This document shows, piece by piece, positions 7,981-16,718 of a stretch of DNA of 64,000 nucleotides. The notes beneath the pieces were generated by a model that was not told the origin of the DNA, searched no databases, and worked only from the letters and a program-made list of their open reading frames with translations. Origin of the DNA: Actinopolymorpha sp. NPDC004070. Its GTDB lineage: Bacteria > Actinomycetota > Actinomycetes > Propionibacteriales > Actinopolymorphaceae. A program made the position numbers and the translations under genes. Position 1 is the stretch's first letter; each line of letters starts with the position of its first letter. The stretch lies in assembly GCF_040610475.1 (NCBI RefSeq), contig NZ_JBEXMJ010000002.1, positions 465,541-529,540 on the forward strand, written 5' to 3'.

Positions 7981-9086
7981 TGGCCGAGTCGATGTTGGTG
8001 AACCTCTTCGGGCCGGTCCTCGGCCTGGTGGTGCTGTGGCTGCTGCCCACCATGAACCGCCGGACGCTGCCGTTCGGGATCCGGGTTCCGGCCGCGCACG
8101 CCGACGCCCCCGTCATCGCGGCGCAGTTGCGGACGTACCGGCGGTGGATCCTCGGCGCCGGGATCGTCGTCGTGGCGGCCGCCGTCGGGCTGACCTACCT
8201 CCTCCCGCTGCCGGTCGCGCAGGGCATCGCACTGGTCGCGGTCGTCGTGGTGTGGCTGCCGGCGTTCCTGCGGGCTCGCCGGGAGATCGGCACGGTGAAG
8301 GAACGCGAAGGCTGGTACGACGGGCTGCGGCAGGGCGTGGCCGCCGACACCTCCCTGCGCACGGAGCCGGTTCGCTTCCCGTGGCTGTGGGCGGTGCCGG
8401 CCGTGCTCCTGTGCGCGGCGACCGCGGTCCTCGGGATCGTGCGCTACCCCGACCTGCCGCCGACGCTCGTCACCCACTGGGACCTCGACGGCACGCCCGA
8501 CCGGACCATGACCACCACCGTGGGCAGCGCGTTCGCGCTGGTGTTCGTCCAGGTGGGGATGACTGCGCTCCTGGTGGGGCTGATGTGGGCGTCGATCCGG
8601 TTCCGGCCCGACCTGGACGCGGCCGCACCGAAGGTCTCCGCCCACCAGTACCGCGGCTTCCTCCTCGCCACCGCCAAGGCGGTGCTCGTCCTCGCCGCGC
8701 TCGTCGACGTGTCCATGCTGGTGATCGCCTGGCAGATGTGGGGCGGCGGAGCGCGGCTGCCGGCGGGTGTGGTGATCCTGCCGATCCTGGTGGGCACCGC
8801 GGTGGTGATCGGTTCGGCGATCCGGACCGGGCAAGGCGGCAGCAGGCTCCCGGCCGACGGCGAGCCCGGCGCGGGTACGGCAGCGGAGGACACCGGTCTG
8901 GTGCAGCGCGACGACGACAGGTACTGGCCCGCCGGCAGCGTCTACGTCAACCGCGCCGACCCGGCGATGTTCGTACCCAAGCGGCTCGGGGTGGGCTGGA
9001 CGGTCAACTTCGGCAACCCGAAGGGCATCGCGCTGTTCGCGGCGATCCTCCTCGCGCCGCTGCTCCTGACCGTCGTCCTGAGGTGA
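7977..9086 (+). CDS. DUF1648/DUF5808-type membrane protein
   Basis: 369 residues, about 8-9 hydrophobic segments. The middle part has the DUF1648 pattern around YPDLPPTLVTHWDLDGTPD (a P..hW...G.pd motif between two membrane helices), a domain shared with SdpI-type immunity proteins. The C-terminus has the DUF5808-type ending: RYWPAGSVYVNRADPAMFVPKR then GWTVNFGNP and a final membrane helix. GTG at 7977 overlaps the GntR stop; the next codon is ATG and would serve equally. GntR plus DUF1648 pairs are widespread in Gram-positive bacteria and usually linked to envelope stress, but the biochemical role is unknown. Confidence 0.75.
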   Translation: MMAESMLVNLFGPVLGLVVLWLLPTMNRRTLPFGIRVPAAHADAPVIAAQLRTYRRWILGAGIVVVAAAVGLTYLLPLPVAQGIALVAVVVVWLPAFLRARREIGTVKEREGWYDGLRQGVAADTSLRTEPVRFPWLWAVPAVLLCAATAVLGIVRYPDLPPTLVTHWDLDGTPDRTMTTTVGSAFALVFVQVGMTALLVGLMWASIRFRPDLDAAAPKVSAHQYRGFLLATAKAVLVLAALVDVSMLVIAWQMWGGGARLPAGVVILPILVGTAVVIGSAIRTGQGGSRLPADGEPGAGTAAEDTGLVQRDDDRYWPAGSVYVNRADPAMFVPKRLGVGWTVNFGNPKGIALFAAILLAPLLLTVVLR

Positions 9087-9099
9087 CCGCGACACGCGG

Positions 9100-9150
9100 C
9101 TAGCCACCTCTAGTCAAATCTAGGGTCACGGCTAGACGAGCCCATACAGT
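9100..9150 (+). promoter_or_regulatory. CTAG-rich promoter of the ATPase gene, leaderless type
   Basis: Four CTAG words (9100, 9110, 9120, 9132) fall within 36 bp, the first three spaced exactly 10 bp apart. CTAG is normally rare in such GC-rich DNA. TACAGT (9145-9150) follows, 6 nt before the GTG at 9157, with no ribosome-binding site, as in leaderless actinobacterial genes. The CTAG words may be regulator half-sites. Confidence 0.4.
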
Positions 9151-9156
9151 CTGAGC

Positions 9157-10350
9157 GTGGACCCTGTGCGCAATCCCTACGCACCCGGTGCCGGCCAGCG
9201 TCCTCCCGAGCTGGCCGGCCGCGACCGTGAGGTACGCCAGTTCGAGGTGGTGCTCGAACGCGTCGCCGCCGGCCGGCCCGAACGCAGCCTCGTCCTGTCC
9301 GGGCTGCGCGGCGTCGGCAAGACCGTCCTGCTGAACGCCCTCCGCTCGCTGGCTCTGAGCCGGGCGTGGGGCACCGGAAAGGTCGAGGCCCGCCCCGACC
9401 GGTCGATCCGGCTGCAGATCGCCCAGGCGCTGCACGCGGCCAGCCGGGAGCTCACCCCACGCCACCGTGACCCCGAGCGGGTGGACGACTTCCTCGGCGT
9501 ACTCAAGGCGTTCGCGCTGGAGACGTCGGTGAAGGACCGCAAGGGGGTGCGCTGGCGGCCGCCGTACGACGTTCCCGCCAGCCGTGGCCGAGCCGACTCC
9601 GGCGACCTCGAACTCGACCTCACCGAACTCTTCACCGCCGCCGGTGAGCTCGCCCGCGACCTCGGCGTGGGCGTCGCGGTCTTCGTCGACGAGATGCAGG
9701 ACATCCAGCCCGCCGAGCTGGCCGCGCTGTGCGGCGCCTGCCACGAGATCAGCCAGCGCGGCGTGGCGTTCGTGGTGGTCGGCGCCGGGCTGCCGCACCT
9801 GCCGACCGCGCTGTCGGCGAGCAAGTCCTACGCCGAACGCCTTTTCCGCTACGTCTCGGTGGACCGGCTCGACCGCGACGCCGCCGATCGGGCGCTCACC
9901 GTCCCCGCGCAGACCGAGGACGTGGAGTTCGAGCCGGCGGCCCTGGACGCGCTGCACGACGTCACCGACGGCTATCCGTACTTCGTCCAGGCCTTCGGCA
10001 AGGCCACCTGGGACGTCGCACCGCGCAGCCCGATCAGCGCCGACGACGTGAAGGTCGCGGCACCGGAGGCGGAGGCCGAACTCGCGGTCGGCTTCTTCGG
10101 ATCGCGGTACGAACGCGCCACCCCGGCCGAGCGGGAGTACATGCGGGCGATGGCCGAGCTCGGCGCGGAACGCGCCGACCGGCCGGTGCCCACCGCGGAC
10201 GTCGCCGCACTGCTCGGCCGCAGGCCGCAGAGCCTGTCGCCGGCGCGGGACGGGCTGATCAAGAAGGGCCTGGTGTACGCCGCGGAGCGGGGTTCGGTGG
10301 CGTTCACCGTCCCGCACTTCGGCGCGTTCCTGCGTTCCCAGCACGCCTGA
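9157..10350 (+). CDS. AAA-type P-loop ATPase (AAA_16/ORC-like)
   Basis: 397 residues. Walker A GLRGVGKT (residues 49-56) and Walker B VAVFVDEMQD (about 176-185) are intact. The segment after it, VVVGAGLPHLP, contains the sensor-1-like position. The N-terminal PPELAGRDREVRQFE is the usual lead-in of AAA_16/ORC-type ATPases, and the C-terminal 90 residues look like a winged helix (VPTADVAALLGRRPQSLSPA then LIKKGLVY). This is the architecture of many bacterial single-protein ATPases of unknown role, sometimes regulatory and sometimes linked to mobile elements; nothing mobile is visible here. It stands alone, 75 bp before the nitronate-monooxygenase-like gene. Confidence 0.8.
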   Translation: MDPVRNPYAPGAGQRPPELAGRDREVRQFEVVLERVAAGRPERSLVLSGLRGVGKTVLLNALRSLALSRAWGTGKVEARPDRSIRLQIAQALHAASRELTPRHRDPERVDDFLGVLKAFALETSVKDRKGVRWRPPYDVPASRGRADSGDLELDLTELFTAAGELARDLGVGVAVFVDEMQDIQPAELAALCGACHEISQRGVAFVVVGAGLPHLPTALSASKSYAERLFRYVSVDRLDRDAADRALTVPAQTEDVEFEPAALDALHDVTDGYPYFVQAFGKATWDVAPRSPISADDVKVAAPEAEAELAVGFFGSRYERATPAEREYMRAMAELGAERADRPVPTADVAALLGRRPQSLSPARDGLIKKGLVYAAERGSVAFTVPHFGAFLRSQHA

Positions 10351-10425
10351 GGCGCCTTCCCGGACCCTGGGGGTGGTGCGCGGCAGACTGGCGCCGCGAA
10401 CCCAACCCGCACCCCGGAGGCCACC

Positions 10426-11460
10426 ATGTTGCAGACGAAGTTCTCCCGCTTCCTCGGCTTGAGCTACCCCATCGTCGGCGCGCCGATGGCGGGCCCGGGC
10501 ACCGGCCGGCTCGCCTCCATCGTCAGCGGGGCAGGTGCCCTCGGCATGGTCGGCGTGGGCAGTCGCGCGACCAAGGAATGGGTGCGCGCCCACCTCGACG
10601 CCGCCTCCTCGATGGGCCAGCAGCGCTGGGGCGTCGGTGTGCAGGTGTGGGCGCTGCCGAACCAGCCCGGCGTGATGGACGAGATCGAGATCGCCCGGCC
10701 AGCACTGGTCTCGTTGTCGTTCGGCGACCCCAGCCCCTACATCGACCAGGTCCATCGGGCCGGCGCGTTGGCCGCCTCCCAGGTCAACTCGGTCGCCGAC
10801 GCGCGGCAGGCGGTCGACGCGGGCGTCGACGTGGTGGTGGTCCAGGGTGCGGAGGCCGGTGGCCACCACGCCGGCCGGGTGGCGACCCTGCCGCTGCTGC
10901 AGGGCGTGCTCGAGGCGGTGGAGTACGACGACGTCTTCGTCCTCGCCGGCGGCGGGATCGGCACCGGCCGCGGGCTGGCCGCGGTGCTCGCGGCGGGTGC
11001 GGACGCCGGCTGGATCGGTACGGCGTTCCTCGCCACCCCCGAGGCGCACAGCCCGCTGCTGGCCAAGATGGCTGTGCTCTCGGCCAAGGAGACCGACACC
11101 ATCCACACCCGGGTCTTCGACCTCGTGGGCGGAATCCCCTGGCCCGAGCGCTATCCGGGCCGGGCCCTGCGCAACTCCTTCGCCCGCAGCTGGCATCCGC
11201 GGGAGGCCGAGCTCACCGAGTGGGCGGAAGGGTCCGACCCGGAGTCCGCCGGGAAGCTGGCCGCTGTCAAGGAGGAGTTGACGAAGGCCACGAAGGCGGA
11301 GGACTACGACGTCGCGGTGGTATACGCCGGCCAGGCGGCCGGGCTGGTACGCGACGAGCGCCGCGCCGAGGAGGTCGTGCGTTCCATCGGCGACGACGCC
11401 GAACGCTGCATGCGTGCGGCTGCCGAGCTGTGCGTTCCCGACGAGCGGTACCTCGGGTGA
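10426..11460 (+). CDS. Nitronate monooxygenase / NPD-family FMN oxidoreductase
   Basis: A 344-residue TIM-barrel flavoenzyme. The N-terminus YPIVGAPMAGPGTG (substrate/flavin loop), VVVVQGAEAGGHH (catalytic-His region of the 2-nitropropane dioxygenase family) and VLAGGGIGTGRGLAAVLAAGA (FMN phosphate-binding loop) all match. Family members oxidise alkyl nitronates such as propionate-3-nitronate with O2, though many homologues have other or unknown substrates. Start: ATG with CCGGAGG 6 nt upstream. Monocistronic by position. Cytoplasmic. Confidence 0.85.
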   Translation: MLQTKFSRFLGLSYPIVGAPMAGPGTGRLASIVSGAGALGMVGVGSRATKEWVRAHLDAASSMGQQRWGVGVQVWALPNQPGVMDEIEIARPALVSLSFGDPSPYIDQVHRAGALAASQVNSVADARQAVDAGVDVVVVQGAEAGGHHAGRVATLPLLQGVLEAVEYDDVFVLAGGGIGTGRGLAAVLAAGADAGWIGTAFLATPEAHSPLLAKMAVLSAKETDTIHTRVFDLVGGIPWPERYPGRALRNSFARSWHPREAELTEWAEGSDPESAGKLAAVKEELTKATKAEDYDVAVVYAGQAAGLVRDERRAEEVVRSIGDDAERCMRAAAELCVPDERYLG

Positions 11461-11649
11461 TGCCGGTGCGCCGGTGCGGGCGTCGTACGCCGGTGAGAAG
11501 TTCGATGAGAAGTCCCACGGCGGAGAGACGAAACCCGGCGTGACCGGATGAGGGCTTGGTGATCCTCGGCCTTTCGCGCGCGCCGGTCCGGGTAGGCTCG
11601 CGGCCGTCCGGCAAGACGGCGGCACGACGAGATGACGAGGCTCCCGTAG

Positions 11650-12561
11650 ATGCGCTGTGCACGTTGCGGCTACGACAACCCCGACAACCCTCGGACGTGT
11701 GCGCGGTGTGGGCTGGCACTGGCCGACTCGTCGGACCCGACAGGCGATCCGGCACGTGATCCGGTAGGCGACCCCGCGGGCCGCGACGTGTCCGACCCGC
11801 CCGAGGGGGCCCGGCCGTCCCCGATCCAGCCGTCGTGGCGGCGACCGGCCGAAGCGCCGGCCGAGTCGCCACCGTGGTCCGGGTCCGTCGACGCCGCACC
11901 GTGGCAGACGCCACCGCGCCGCGGAACCCCGCCGAACCGTCCCGGCACCGACGTGCCGGCAGCGGCCGGCAGTCCTCCGGTCGCGAACGAGCCACCGAGG
12001 CCGGCGTCCGACCGGCCGGATGCGCTCGGCCGGGTGCTCGTCGTCCTGCTCGTCGAGGTCGTGCTCGCGGTGGTCTACGCGGTGTTCGCGTTCGGTCCTC
12101 GCCGGGGAGTCTTCGCCGCGCTCGCAGTCGACCCGGCCGGGGTGGACCGGGCCGAGGCCACGGCCAGCGACCGCACGAACCTCGTTCTCTTCACCGCCCT
12201 GGGACTCTGCACCGTCGCCGCGGTGGTGCTCGGCGCCTGGTGGGCGAACCGGTCGCGGCCGGTGCGCTGGGGCCCGGCCTGGTGGATCGTCACGATCGCG
12301 GCGGCTCTCGCGATCGCCGCGGCGCTGGTCCTGCACGCCGGCCAGGACACCGGCCGGATCGCCACCGGCTATGTCCTGCTCGGCATCGGGTGTCTGCTCC
12401 TCGCAGCCTCGGCCGCGTGGGCACTGCGGGTCGTACGCCGGCACGGTCGGCGAAGCGCGGACCACGGCGACGTGACCGGCGCGACCGGTCAGGTGGGCTC
12501 AGGTGCCGGGCGGAGCCAGGCCGGCCCGGACAGCGAAGGTCCCGGCCACCTGGTGCGGTGA
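11650..12561 (+). CDS. Zinc-ribbon membrane protein of unknown function
   Basis: 303 residues. The N-terminus is a rubredoxin-like zinc ribbon: CARC at residues 3-6 and CARC at 17-20. A disordered Pro/Asp/Ser-rich linker of about 100 residues follows, then four hydrophobic segments (VLVVLLVEVVLAVVYAVFAF; the next around LVLFTALGLCTVAAVVLGAW; two more to the C-terminus). The layout resembles actinobacterial zinc-ribbon plus membrane proteins of unknown role. The 189-bp gap before it (11461-11649) shows no gene. It borders the type VII locus and converges with the WXG100 genes, but no link to secretion is shown. Confidence 0.65.
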   Translation: MRCARCGYDNPDNPRTCARCGLALADSSDPTGDPARDPVGDPAGRDVSDPPEGARPSPIQPSWRRPAEAPAESPPWSGSVDAAPWQTPPRRGTPPNRPGTDVPAAAGSPPVANEPPRPASDRPDALGRVLVVLLVEVVLAVVYAVFAFGPRRGVFAALAVDPAGVDRAEATASDRTNLVLFTALGLCTVAAVVLGAWWANRSRPVRWGPAWWIVTIAAALAIAAALVLHAGQDTGRIATGYVLLGIGCLLLAASAAWALRVVRRHGRRSADHGDVTGATGQVGSGAGRSQAGPDSEGPGHLVR

Positions 12562-12604
12562 CCGGGGCCATCGCCACTGCCGTACGACGGACGACACGGG
12601 CGGC

Positions 12605-12895
12605 CTACTGAAAGATCGTGGTGTTGCTGCGCTCGGTCGCGGTGTAGTTGTCGTGGACGTTCTGAACTGCCGCGTGCAGCTGGTCGAGAACGCCGTTGAG
12701 CTCCCGGATCGCCTTCTCCCACTGGGCCTTCGCCTCCCAGTAGGCGTTCTTCGCCTCGCCGTCCCAGTCCTGGAGCTTGGCCTCGAGGCTCTTCTCCAGG
12801 TCGTTGGTCTCGTCTTCGACGCCGCGGTAGGCGAGCCGCAGGTTGGCCTGGAGGTCGAGCAGCGCCTGGCTGTTCCACCTGGTCAAATCACTCAT
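12605..12895 (-). CDS. WXG100-family type VII secretion substrate (96 residues)
   Basis: 96 residues, all predicted helical, with the WXG turn as WDG in [15 protein letters not shown], between two amphipathic helices of 30-40 residues. This is the EsxA/EsxB hairpin fold. ESX substrates are secreted as heterodimers through the EccBCDE membrane complex. It lies 84 bp downstream of the second WXG100 gene on the same strand, so the pair very likely forms one transcript and one dimer. The C-terminus RSNTTIFQ lacks an obvious YxxxD/E secretion signal, so the partner or another feature must supply it. ATG start; the upstream region is AAGGTTCACG, with a modest AAGG ribosome-binding site. Confidence 0.9.
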   Translation of the reverse strand: MSDLTRWNSQALLDLQANLRLAYRGVEDETNDLEKSLEAKLQDWDGEAKNAYWEAKAQWEKAIRELNGVLDQLHAAVQNVHDNYTATERSNTTIFQ

Positions 12896-12979
12896 GAACG
12901 TGAACCTTCCGTGCAGGTAGGGCGTGCTGAACTTCGTCGGACGTGCATCAGATCAGGCCGCGATCGGATCGGACCGCGA

Positions 12980-13300
12980 TCAGGTCAGGCCGTTGAGGAG
13001 CTGGTCGATCTTGTTGACGCCTTCCTCCTGCTGCTGCTCCGTCGCCTCGTAGCTCATGCGCGCGGCGCCCATCTTTTCCCGCAGGTCGTTCAGGGCGTCG
13101 CAGACGGTCAGGAACTTCTCGTCGAAGGTGCCCATCACCCGGGTGAAGGTGGTGGCGGCGTTGCCTTCCCACTGGCCGGCGGCTTCCCTGCTGTAGTCCT
13201 GCAGCTTGCCCTTGATGCCGACAATGACATCGAACGAGTCGCCCACCCGCTGGGCGGCCTCGGCCATCGCAGCTCTGTCTTGCGACGCTGCTCCTCCCAC
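12980..13300 (-). CDS. WXG100-family type VII secretion substrate (106 residues)
   Basis: 106 residues, helical, with WEG as the WXG turn in AAGQWEGNAATTF and a downstream helix containing EQQQEEG. GTG at 13300 is chosen because GGAGGAGG lies 5-7 nt upstream and it gives a normal WXG100 length; the longer reading of the frame would add 40 low-complexity residues. It is the first gene of the WXG100 pair, followed by the 96-residue partner. Together they are the likely substrates of the EccC ATPase encoded 6 kb away. No PE/PPE proteins accompany them, as in non-mycobacterial ESX loci. Confidence 0.88.
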   Translation of the reverse strand: MGGAASQDRAAMAEAAQRVGDSFDVIVGIKGKLQDYSREAAGQWEGNAATTFTRVMGTFDEKFLTVCDALNDLREKMGAARMSYEATEQQQEEGVNKIDQLLNGLT

Positions 13301-13582
13301 ACCTACCTCCTCCGTCAGCCCGGTCACGCCGGGCAGTGTTTGTCGACCGGCGCCTGGTGGCGCCGATCCGCGATGTCGCGTGCGTCCGTGAGTTCCGCTC
13401 GACCGCGGTCCCCGTGTCAACCGCGGTGCCGGGAGATCGTCGGTTGGGTTGGCACCCGACGCGAGAACACGCTAACGCGAATCGAGGTTTGGCCGGGGGC
13501 CGGAAATCTCCAGCTGTGGATAACTCCCTGGCCATCTTGTAGTCGAGCCTTGTAGTCGAGCGGCCCGCCGATTCTTCCGGTG
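13301..13582. other. Intergenic region upstream of the WXG100 pair, with 13-bp tandem repeat
   Basis: This stretch separates eccB (terminated at 13610-13583) from the WXG100 pair and must hold the promoter of the pair on the minus strand. It contains TTGACA on the minus strand (13420-13415) without a convincing -10. Two abutting perfect copies of CTTGTAGTCGAGC lie at 13536-13561. No gene is supported on either strand. Confidence 0.55.
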
Positions 13583-13610
13583 AAGAAATCCGCCCGGCTG
13601 CTTGCCGGGC
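13583..13610 (-). terminator. Rho-independent-type terminator after eccB
   Basis: On the minus strand GCCCGGC-AAGCA-GCCGGGC is followed by GGATTTCTTCA. The hairpin begins 2 nt after the eccB stop codon. It implies that the WXG100 genes downstream are transcribed separately. Confidence 0.7.
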
Positions 13611-13611
13611 T

Positions 13612-15162
13612 CTACTTGCCGGGCTGCGGGGCGAAGCGTTCGGAGCGGTAGGCGGCCTGTTGCGACAGCGCAGGCCCGGTCGGGATGAGGTTCAGCAGCG
13701 TGGGAGGCACCGGCAGCGGATGCGCGTCGGCGTAACCGAGCCGGGCCAGGGTGTCGGTGTCGGGCACCGGGAACTTCACTCCGGACTCGGTGACGAGGTA
13801 GTAGCCGGTCGGTCGTACGCCCGGTGCCGGGAGCAACGCAGCCAGCGCACCGCCGCCGGGCGGCACGAGCACCTGAGGCGCGGAGGGATCCGATCCAGCG
13901 GACCCCGAGGACCCCGACGACCCCGCGCCGGCCGGGAGGGTCCCACCCGTGGTGAGGTGCATCCGGGCACGATCGCCGGCCTGGTCGTTGTCGTACCACA
14001 GGCACAGCGGAGCGTCCGGGCTCGACGGGGCGGCCAGCCGCGGCGCTGTCGGCGGGAGGTCCTTCACCTGCAGGTCGTCGTCGGTGGGCGAGGTGTGCGC
14101 GAGTACGACGCTGAACGCGATCTCGGTGAACGTGCTCTGCGCCTGGCCGCCGCCGCTGCCGTCACCGCCCGCGCCGGTGCCGAGCAGGATCTTCGCCTGT
14201 ACCTCGCTCAGCCTGGCGAAGCCGTCGGCGGTCATCACGTAGTAGCGGTCGGGGTCGGGGGTGTGGAAGAGCTGGCCGATCGTTGCGGACTGGTCGCCGA
14301 CGGAGACCGGCTCACCGCGACGGGGTACGACGGGGCCGGCGAGATCCTGCCCGGCCGGCAACGCCCGCAGCCACGCCGAGCTCACGGGCACGGCGGCCGA
14401 GGTGGAGTAGCCCAGGCTCGCCAGTTCGCGTTCGCCGACGGCGAGCCGCCGCCCGTGCCAGACGAGGTGGTGACTGCCGTCCGGGCCGCGCACGAGCAGC
14501 GCGGCGTCCCCGACCTGGCGGCCGCCGACCGACTTCGCCGGCGTACCGATCAGCACCGTGACCCTCGGCGTTCCGGTCGCGGCGCCGCCCTGGCCGGCGA
14601 CCGCCGTCGCGCACATCGCCCACGGAGTGGACCGGATGCTGGAGGCGAGGGGTACCGACGTGGGTGCCTGCGCGATCCCGATCTCGGGGCCGCGAGGGAT
14701 CCCGGCGAGCGACTCCCTGCTCACCGACACCTTCTTCATCCCGCTGCCCCGGATCAGCAGCGCGGACGTGGTGTTGCGTACCGGCACCAGGATCATGTTC
14801 TTGTCGTCGCCCTGCCAGGCCTGCCCCGGTGCCTGCGGTGTCTGGGGGGTCTGTTGCGCAGTGGGCCCGCCGGAGTCGAGGGCCGACCGCGGCAGGTAGA
14901 GGTACAGCGCGCCGGTCTCCTTCTCCACGATCACCGAGGAGGCCGCGTCGTTCTTCCAGCGGGTGGAGGAGCTGTTGCCCAGCCAGGCGTACAACGCCAC
15001 TCCCGCGCAGGCCAGCGCGCCGACCATGATGCCCGCGAACGTCGAGGTGGTGACGCGGCGCATCGGGTGCTCGATCGCCTCCGGGGCGTTGCCGAGCATG
15101 GCCGCGAGCACCCGGCGTACGAGATAGCGGTACGCCTGGAGCTGGTCGCGTCGGGTCTGCAT
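13612..15162 (-). CDS. eccB: Type VII secretion protein EccB
   Basis: 516 residues. The N-terminus MQTRRDQLQAYRYLVRRVL is the family signature and fixes the start at ATG 15162; the 118 extra codons upstream in the frame are not coding. One membrane helix follows (about residues 38-60), then a large extracytoplasmic domain with repeated YYLVTESGVKFPV-type segments (the R-repeats that bind peptidoglycan-side partners) and the conserved ending LIPTGPALSQQAA. EccB is part of the EccBCDE membrane channel, and mycobacterial homologues have been reported to hydrolyse ATP weakly. It is divergent from eccE, so their promoters share the 239-bp gap 15163-15401. Confidence 0.93.
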   Translation of the reverse strand: MQTRRDQLQAYRYLVRRVLAAMLGNAPEAIEHPMRRVTTSTFAGIMVGALACAGVALYAWLGNSSSTRWKNDAASSVIVEKETGALYLYLPRSALDSGGPTAQQTPQTPQAPGQAWQGDDKNMILVPVRNTTSALLIRGSGMKKVSVSRESLAGIPRGPEIGIAQAPTSVPLASSIRSTPWAMCATAVAGQGGAATGTPRVTVLIGTPAKSVGGRQVGDAALLVRGPDGSHHLVWHGRRLAVGERELASLGYSTSAAVPVSSAWLRALPAGQDLAGPVVPRRGEPVSVGDQSATIGQLFHTPDPDRYYVMTADGFARLSEVQAKILLGTGAGGDGSGGGQAQSTFTEIAFSVVLAHTSPTDDDLQVKDLPPTAPRLAAPSSPDAPLCLWYDNDQAGDRARMHLTTGGTLPAGAGSSGSSGSAGSDPSAPQVLVPPGGGALAALLPAPGVRPTGYYLVTESGVKFPVPDTDTLARLGYADAHPLPVPPTLLNLIPTGPALSQQAAYRSERFAPQPGK

Positions 15163-15401
15163 CGTGGTGGTGTTCCTCGCGGACGGCGCTGCGCGGTGAC
15201 TGCCGGGACACTTCTGGGGCGCTTCGGGGCCACCCCTGGCACTTCTGGGGCACTGCGGCCGCGGGTGGATCGGCCTCGCCGCCCCCGGCGGTTCCCGAGT
15301 CGGCGACACTACGATATTCCGGCGAGCCGCGACCACCGCGGCGCAGCCCGCGCGGGCCGCACCCGACGGGTGCGCCTGACGTCCACGGGAGGAGGGGTCC
15401 G

Positions 15402-16718
15402 GTGTCCGCTGTCCGCGCCCCGCAACCAACCGCTCGCACCGGATCGTCCCCGGCGAACGACCGCAGACGCGACCGGCGTGCCGGCCGCGGTGACCGGGGA
15501 GCCGGCTCCGGAAGTCCACGGCGACCGGCCCGGCTGCGGCGCTCCTACCCCGGGCGCCACCTGGGCGCCCTCCCCGTCGCCACCCTCGTGGCGTGGCAGG
15601 TCGCGCTGGGGCTGCTCGCCGCCGGCGTGGCCGTGGGCGGCGTGCTGCTGGTGGTCGGCGGAGTGGTGTTCTTCGCGGTCGCGCTCGGCACCGCGGTGTG
15701 GTGGAACGGCCGGCCGTTGTGGCGCTGGCTGGGCGTGTGGGCGCGTTTTCGCCGGCGCAACGCGCAGGCCGCGCCGGCCCCGCCCCACGAGCCGGGACTC
15801 GCGCCGCTGCGGGAGTGGCTGCCGGCGTTCGAGCTGTCCGCAGTTGCCGGCCGGCGCGGCGAACGCCCGGCCGGGGTCGCCCACGACGGCACCGGCTACG
15901 TCGTCGTCCTCGGCCCGCGCGGTGACGACCTGATCGCTTCCGCCGACCCCGTTCGGGTCCCGCTGGGCGCGCTGGCCAACGTCGGCGACGCCGAGGGAAT
16001 CCGGCTCGCGTCCGCCCAGCTGCTCGTCCGCACGTTGCCGGCGCCCGCTCCGACGTTGGGTGCCTACGCCGCCCAGCTCGGCGCGTCGTACGCCGAGATC
16101 AGCGGCCGCTCCACCCCGGCGGCGACGTCCTGGTGGGTCGCGCTGCGGCTGGAGCCGGGCCGGGACGGCACGTCGGTGACGCTGGACGGTTCCGACGTGG
16201 AGGCGGTGAGCAGGGCACTGCGCACCACCGTCGGCTGGGCCACAAAGGTGCTGTCCTCCTCCGGGCTGCCCTGCCGCCCGCTGGACGAGTCGGAGCTGCG
16301 GGAGGTCCTCGACCTCACCCTCGGTGTCGACGCCCAGCACGCGCCCGGCGCCCGCCGCGAGCGCCGTACGGCCGAGTCCTGGCGCGGCTGGAGCTGCGAC
16401 GGGGCCGCCCACGTCAGTGGCTGGCTGCGGAGCTGGCCCCGGGCGGGGATTCCGTCGCTGTCCCGGTTGCTGGCGGCGATGGCCGGGCTGCCGGTACGAG
16501 CCGCCGTGGCCTCGCTCGCCCTCACCTGGTCGCCGGACCGGACCGTGCGTACGACCACGTTCGTCCGGGTGGTCGCCGACGACGCCAAGCTCGCCCGTAC
16601 GGCGTTCCGGCAGCTCACCAAGGCAGGCGCCCGCGCGAAGATCGGGGTGGTCCGGCTGGACGGCGAGCAGTTGCCGGGCCTGATCGCCACGATCCCGATG
16701 GGAGGCGGCGCCCGGTGA
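15402..16718 (+). CDS. eccE: Type VII secretion protein EccE
   Basis: 438 residues. After a 45-residue Arg/Pro-rich head come two adjacent membrane helices (about residues 52-100), then a cytoplasmic alpha/beta domain, the EccE layout. Conserved-looking parts include the segment around ARTLPAPAPTLG and VRTTTFVRVVADDAKLARTAFRQL near the C-terminus. Start: GTG with GGGAGGAGG 7 nt upstream. EccE sits at the periphery of the ESX membrane complex in mycobacteria. The stop overlaps the next gene by GTGA, so EccE and the 228-residue protein are translationally coupled and probably work together. Confidence 0.85.
   Translation: MSAVRAPQPTARTGSSPANDRRRDRRAGRGDRGAGSGSPRRPARLRRSYPGRHLGALPVATLVAWQVALGLLAAGVAVGGVLLVVGGVVFFAVALGTAVWWNGRPLWRWLGVWARFRRRNAQAAPAPPHEPGLAPLREWLPAFELSAVAGRRGERPAGVAHDGTGYVVVLGPRGDDLIASADPVRVPLGALANVGDAEGIRLASAQLLVRTLPAPAPTLGAYAAQLGASYAEISGRSTPAATSWWVALRLEPGRDGTSVTLDGSDVEAVSRALRTTVGWATKVLSSSGLPCRPLDESELREVLDLTLGVDAQHAPGARRERRTAESWRGWSCDGAAHVSGWLRSWPRAGIPSLSRLLAAMAGLPVRAAVASLALTWSPDRTVRTTTFVRVVADDAKLARTAFRQLTKAGARAKIGVVRLDGEQLPGLIATIPMGGGAR

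Noticed and set aside
9100..12465. 1121-codon open frame on the minus strand
   Set aside because: It runs antisense through the ATPase, nitronate monooxygenase and zinc-ribbon genes; it is Arg/His/Pro-rich with no domain, typical of GC-rich shadow frames.
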